Below are positions 63,083 to 64,000 of a stretch of 64,000 nucleotides of DNA, piece after piece (the stretch's first letter is position 1; the number at the start of each line of letters is the position of its first letter). Below the pieces are notes generated by a model. The model worked only from the letters and a program-made list of their open reading frames with translations. It had not been told where the DNA came from and made no database searches. Where the stretch lies: the NCBI GenBank assembly GCA_965247075.1, contig CBDFGK010000002.1, forward strand, positions 434,001 to 498,000. The letters are read 5' to 3'. A program made the translations under genes and the position numbers. Origin of the DNA: CBDFGK01 sp965247075. Lineage in GTDB: Bacteria; Pseudomonadota; Gammaproteobacteria; Pseudomonadales; Halieaceae.

Positions 63083-63598
63083 TTACTCTTCTAATCTATG
63101 GGAGGGGATTACGACTTCGACGCGGCGTGTGCCGTCACTCTCGTCGGCCGTTGCCTTAATTTGTTGTGTTTTGATGTAGTAGTCGATGCGGTCGCCCTGG
63201 ACTTTGGAGCCGTCCTGTTCGAGTACAGCGTCTCCACGCAATTGTAGCCTGTCTTCAGTGCGGTAGTACTCGATGATACCAGCCCAGGCGTGCATGGGGG
63301 CGCTATCGGGTTCAGGTTGCTGCTGCATATGTGCAGGCGAGCCCTCGGCCACAATCTTGTCGCCCTCGGATTCGATGCGATAAATCGTGATTTGCTCCGC
63401 TTCGATGCGGATAGTGCCCTGGTCCATCTGTACGTTACCCCGATACACGGTCAGCCCAGTTCTCTCGTCGCGCAGGGCCTCCTCAGCCACAATGCGAATG
63501 GGCTGCTCAGAATCACCTTCCAGGGCCAGGGAGGGTGGAGAAAAAGGCCCCAACACAAGGGCGCAACAGGCGAAGCTGGAAATGCGCATAAATTTCAC
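63083..63598 (-). CDS. lptA: LPS periplasmic bridge protein LptA
   Basis: The 171-residue secreted protein has a signal peptide (cleavage near SLALEG) and the OstA beta-jellyroll (IRIVAEEALRDERTGLTVY, VQGDRIDYYIKTQQI). The GTG start overlaps the kdsC stop (GTGA); the ATG three codons later is the alternative. The gene directly follows kdsC, so lptC, normally between them, is absent. Confidence 0.93.
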   Translation of the reverse strand: MKFMRISSFACCALVLGPFSPPSLALEGDSEQPIRIVAEEALRDERTGLTVYRGNVQMDQGTIRIEAEQITIYRIESEGDKIVAEGSPAHMQQQPEPDSAPMHAWAGIIEYYRTEDRLQLRGDAVLEQDGSKVQGDRIDYYIKTQQIKATADESDGTRRVEVVIPSHRLEE

Positions 63599-64000
63599 GC
63601 TTTGGTGCTGCCGCTCAGGAACCGAGACTGTGCCTGCGCCAGTTTGTCCTGGGCCTGGAGAATGAACTCGCAGGCTTCCCGTACGGCGCCGCGGCCACCG
63701 GGCCGCTGGCTGCGCCAATCGGCATGACTGGCAACAAATTCGCTACCATCAGCCACCGTCATACCCAGTGCGCAGGCTTGTATGGCGCCGAGATCGGGGA
63801 GGTCGTCGCCCATGTAAGCGGTCGCGGCAAGATTCAGGTTCAACTCGGCCAATAGCTCGCGCAAAGCCACCAGTTTGTCATCGCGACCCTGCATCAGGTG
63901 CTGTATTCCCAGCTCCCGGGCGCGCCTGGCGACGATTTCCGAACTCCTGCCGGTAATAATAGCGACCTGCACGCCCTCGCTTTGGAGTAGCTTGATACCC
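63595..64000 (-). CDS. kdsC: 3-deoxy-D-manno-octulosonate 8-phosphate phosphatase KdsC, C-terminal part
   Basis: The gene is cut by the right window edge; about 134 C-terminal residues remain, in an open frame. HAD motifs II (AIITGRSS) and III/IV (AYMGDDLPDLGAI) are present. KdsC makes KDO for LPS. The stop overlaps the lptA start, showing cotranslation. Confidence 0.93.
   Translation of the reverse strand, partial: GIKLLQSEGVQVAIITGRSSEIVARRARELGIQHLMQGRDDKLVALRELLAELNLNLAATAYMGDDLPDLGAIQACALGMTVADGSEFVASHADWRSQRPGGRGAVREACEFILQAQDKLAQAQSRFLSGSTKA

Overview
The window is a chromosomal segment of a Gram-negative gammaproteobacterium. Evidence: a TonB-dependent receptor, LptA/LptB, LolB, the RpoN-HPF-PtsN-RapZ-NPr block, MreBCD, RhlB, YhdP, DarP and a PA4642-type protein, with GC-rich core genes. 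The gene set would suit a free-living, probably marine, catabolically versatile member. I cannot fix the genus.

Left part (1-16.95 kb): catabolism of aromatic amines and aromatic acids. It opens with the C-terminus of PaaE. Next come a LuxR-type response regulator, a NahK-like hybrid histidine kinase and a NosP-like FIST protein, then a TonB receptor, an aldehyde dehydrogenase and a tight operon for a tryptophan-tryptophylquinone (TTQ) amine dehydrogenase (large subunit, MauE, MauD, small subunit) ending in a triheme c4-like cytochrome. After a kinase-family pseudogene there is an mhaA-mhaB-hmgA operon (3-hydroxyphenylacetate to homogentisate to ring cleavage), divergent from an MBL-fold protein and a MarR regulator. 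Proposed route: amine to aldehyde (TTQ enzyme) to arylacetate (ALDH), then the Paa or homogentisate pathway, with a NosP/NahK/response-regulator module next to it.

Middle part (16.95-33.06 kb): a decayed accessory region. It holds an 18-C tract, an IS remnant, a HipB/HipA pair with HipA frameshifted in its catalytic loop, a cytochrome P450, a malonyl-CoA synthetase, and a HigB/HigA pair whose toxin has an internal deletion. An intact IS21-family element (6-bp target duplication) follows. Then comes a co-directional run of unfamiliar genes interrupted by an IS630-family element (TA duplication) and an IS4-family element (9-bp duplication). Removing both IS in silico restores reading frames: a 483-residue protein with a glycine-rich hydrophobic segment, a 132-residue Gly/Ala-rich protein, a PD-(D/E)XK-type nuclease, a GIY-YIG-type nuclease and a small protein that may be its C-terminal domain. 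This is the best candidate for an undescribed system, perhaps in defence.

Right part (33.09-64 kb): core housekeeping. ychF-pth-rplY-prs-tRNA-Gln-ispE-lolB-TPR lipoprotein run leftward. hemA-prfA-prmC-moeB-like and rhlB run rightward. cysZ, a PA4642-family gene and gatB-gatA-gatC run leftward. mreB-mreC-mreD-maf-yhdP run rightward. darP-mgtE-npr-rapZ-ptsN-hpf-rpoN-lptB-lptA-kdsC run leftward. Oddities are a possible non-AUG/GUG/UUG start for mreC, no lptC between kdsC and lptA, and a 9-bp tandem repeat coding for Leu-Ser-Trp units in cysZ.
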